A stretch of DNA of 64,000 nucleotides from Panulirus ornatus (lineage: Eukaryota; Arthropoda; Malacostraca; Decapoda; Palinuridae): the NCBI RefSeq assembly GCF_036320965.1, contig NC_092270.1, forward strand, positions 15,992,775 through 16,056,774, in the 5' to 3' direction. Positions within the stretch are counted from its first letter, which is position 1. Every line of letters starts with the position of its first letter. Below are positions 61,391-64,000 of this stretch, in pieces. The notes under the pieces were generated by a model. That model was given only the letters and a program-made list of their open reading frames with translations, was not told where the DNA came from and made no database searches. A program made the position numbers and the translations under genes.

Positions 61391-61529
61391 GTGGGAACAT
61401 ATGCCACAGAAACACAGTGGGAACATATGCACAGTATAACAGAGGGAACATATGCGACAGTAACACATATGTTCCCTCTGTTATACTGTGCATATGTTCC
61501 CACTGTGTTTCCGTGGCATGTGTTCCCAC
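61391..61529. repeat. Palindrome 3 in the satellite (64-bp arms, 11-nt loop)
   Basis: Left arm 61391-61454, right arm 61466-61529. Both arms now carry the T variant (CAGTATAACAG), so the mismatch of palindrome 2 has been corrected. The loop is 2 nt shorter. Confidence 0.92.
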
Positions 61530-64000
61530 AGTAGGAACTTATGCCACAGTAACACAGTGGAAACATATACCAAAGTAACACATTGGGAACATATGCTAGA
61601 GTAAGACGGTGGGAACTTAAGTACAGTAACACATTGGGAAAATATACCACAGTAACACAGGGGGAACATATGCACAGTAACAGAATGGGAACATATGCCA
61701 CAGTAACACAATAGGAACATATGCCCCAGTAAGACAATGGGAACATATGGCACAGTAACACAGTGGGAAAATATTCCACTCCAACACAATGGGAACATAT
61801 GCCACAGAAAAACATTGGGAACATTTGCCACAGTAACACAATGGGAACATTTGCAAAGTAGCACAATGGGAAAATTTGCTACAGTAACACAGTGGGAAGA
61901 TATGCAACATTAACACATTGGGAATATAACCCAGAGTAACACAGTGGAAACATATGTGCAGTAACACATTGGAAGCGTACGCCACAGTAACACTGTGGGA
62001 AACTATGACACAGTAACACAATGGGAATATTTGCCAAAGTAACACAGTGGGAACATTTGTACCTTAAGACAATGGGAACATATGCCACAGGAACACGGTG
62101 GGATCATGTACCACAGTAACAAGATGGGAAGATATGCCACAGTAAGAGAGTGGGAACATGTGTACAGTAACACATTGGGAACGTATCCCAGAATAACACA
62201 GTGGGAACATATGCCACAATAATACAATGAAAACATATGCCACAGTAACACAGTGGGAACAAATGCCACAGTAACAAAATGGGAATATATGCCACAGTAA
62301 CAAAGTGGAAACATATGCCACAGTAACACAATGGGAACATATGCCACAGAAACACTTTGGGAACATATGCCACGGTAACACAGTGGGAACATAAGCACAG
62401 TAACACACTGGGAAAATATGCCACATTAACGCAGTGGGAGCATATGCTATAGTAACACAATGGGAACATATGCCACAGTAACATAGTGGGAACATATGCA
62501 CCTTAACACAATTGGAACATATGCCGAAGTAACACAGTGGGAACATATGCCATTTTAACACAATGGGAACATATGCCACAGTATTACAGTGGGAACATAT
62601 GCACCTTAACACAATTGGAACATGTGTCACAGTAACACAGTGGGAACATATACCACAGTAACACAGTGAGAAAATATGCCAGAGTAACACAGTGGGAACA
62701 TATGTACAGTAACACATTGGGAACATATGCCACAGCAACACAGCGGGAACATATGTCAAAGTAACACAATGAGAACATATGCCACAGTAACACAGTGGGA
62801 ACATACGCCACAGTAAAACAACGGGAATATATGCCACAGTAACAAAGTGGGAATATATGTGCAGTAACACATTTGGAACATATGCCACAAAAAGACAGTG
62901 GGAACATGTGTACAGTAACACAATGGGAACATATGCCACAGTAGCACAGTGGGAATACATGCCACAGTAGCACAGTGGAAACATATGCCACAGTAACACA
63001 ATAGGAACATGTGCCACATTAACACATTGGGAACATATGCCATAGAAACACAGTGGGAACATATGTCAGAGGAACAAAATTGTAACAAATGCCAAAGTAT
63101 CAGAATTGGAACATATGGCAAAGTAACAGAGTGGGAATATATAGCAGAGTAACACAGTGTAAACGTTTGCCACAGTAACAAAATGGTAACGTATGCCATA
63201 AAAACACACTGGGAAAATATGTCACAGCAACACAGTGAGAACATATGAACAGTAACACAATTGAAACATATGCCAAAGTAACTCAATGGGAACATATGCC
63301 ACAGTAACACAGTGGGAACATATGATATAGTAACACACTTGGAACATATGGTACAGTAACACAGGATCATATGCTACAGTAACACAGTTAGGATGATATG
63401 CCACATTAAGACAATGGGAACATATGTCACAGTAACACATCGGGAATATATGCCACAATAAAACAGTGGGAACAAATGACACGGTAACAAAGTGGGAACA
63501 TACGCCACAGAAACACAGTGGAAACATATGTACAGTAACACAATGGGAACAAATGGCATAGTTAAACAACGGTAACATATATAACAGTAAGAAAGTGGAA
63601 ACATATTGCACAGTAACTCACTGGGAACATATGCCACAGTAACACAGTGGGAACATATGCCATAGTAACACAATGGGAACATATGCCACAGTATTACAGT
63701 GGGAACATGTGCACCTTAACACAATTGGAACATGTGTCACAGTAACACAGTGGGAACATATACCACAGTAACACAGTGAGAAAATATGCCAGAGTAACAC
63801 AGTGGGAACATATGTACAGTAACACATTGGGAACATATGCCACAGCAACACAGCAGGAACATATGTCAAAGTAACACAATGAGAACATATGCCACAGTAA
63901 CACAGTGGGAACATACGCCACAGTAAAACAACGGGAATATATGTCACAGTAACAAAGTGGGAATATATGTGCAGTAACACATTTGGAACATATGCCACAA

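Larger units (their letters stand above)
59190..62950. repeat. 1869-bp tandem duplication inside the 26-bp satellite
   Basis: TGTTCCCTCT of the inverted segment lies at 59601 and 61470, exactly 1869 bp apart. Long identical variant strings follow both (for example CCCCAGTAAGACAATGGG, then TATTCCACTCCAACACAATG). A third, partial copy starts before the window end (GCACCTTAACACAATTGG at 60681, 62601 and 63711). Confidence 0.85.
42725..64000. repeat. 26-bp satellite array, more than 21 kb (about 800 copies), continues past the window
   Basis: The unit is GGGAACATATGCCACAGTAA plus CACAAT (26 bp; checked at 43021, 43047 and 43073). Many copies vary at CACAAT or CACAGT, at GCCACA, GTCACA or GCACA (25-bp units), and at GGGAAC, GGTAAC or GGATC. 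Each unit carries CATATG. On the minus strand all three frames of the unit lack stops, so 26-residue periodic Cys/Val-rich open frames up to 501 codons arise; interruptions are random and no start or splice context exists. It shows higher-order duplications and inverted segments. Centromeric, pericentromeric or simply expanded minisatellite status cannot be told from the sequence. Confidence 0.97.

Noticed and set aside
42852..63998. Many minus-strand open frames (up to about 500 codons) with periodic Cys/Val/His-rich protein, such as CYCGICSHCVTVAYVP
   Set aside because: They are translations of the 26-bp satellite, whose reverse complement has no stop in any frame. They are open in all frames at once, break at random, and have no start or splice context.

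Overview
The window looks like nuclear DNA of a decapod crustacean (shrimp, crab, crayfish or lobster). This rests on established knowledge of decapod genomes: the non-LTR retrotransposon family here, with its 'CGCTACCTCGC ... GACAGCGACAAAG' tail and 'TATCCC(T)GGGGATAGG'-type leader, tRNA-headed SINEs, (TA)n/(GA)n microsatellites and very dense minisatellites. The species cannot be named from the sequence alone. There is no bacterial gene organisation: no operons, no ribosome-binding sites, and most long open frames are artefacts of tandem repeats whose unit lacks stop codons. Tandem repeats of roughly twenty unrelated families make up about half of the window.

Layout. 1-3.2 kb: a LINE copy (A), a (TA)n array, the 5' end of the same LINE family and a 39-bp minisatellite. 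3.4-16 kb: decayed retroelement pieces and large arrays with 29-bp units (6.4-8.7 kb), 49-bp units (11.7-13.4 kb) and 28/55-bp units (13.4-15.9 kb). 16.0-16.6 kb: a TATA box, a 5' leader with a minimal ATG-TAG uORF, four 71-bp repeats, and a short exon encoding a signal peptide that ends at a good splice donor. 17-21.8 kb: LINE fragments, a tRNA-derived SINE and a 30-bp array. 21.8-29 kb: a LINE cluster with copy B, an inverted 3' tail, copy C with a nearly uninterrupted endonuclease/RT frame, an inverted short derivative, and (TA)n arrays at most of the joints. 29-37 kb: more minisatellites, a Penelope-like element fragment (GIY-YIG end) and a second SINE. 37.4-40.65 kb: three exons of a Cys-loop (glycine-receptor-like) anion channel. 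40.8-42.7 kb: an old CR1/L2-like LINE on the minus strand. 42.7 kb to the window end: one 26-bp satellite array more than 21 kb long, with higher-order duplications and three near-perfect 64-bp-arm palindromes.

The only convincing host gene is the ion channel. Its recovered exons encode the end of the ligand-binding domain, M1-M2, and M3 plus the cytoplasmic loop; their splice phases agree. The rest of the ligand-binding domain and the M4 helix were not found. The signal-peptide exon 21 kb upstream is on the same strand and could be its first exon, but this is inference. Three of the four exons are bordered by a minisatellite, and the 33-bp array at 38795 starts exactly at the inferred splice donor. 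The retroelements show no sign of acting with the host gene.
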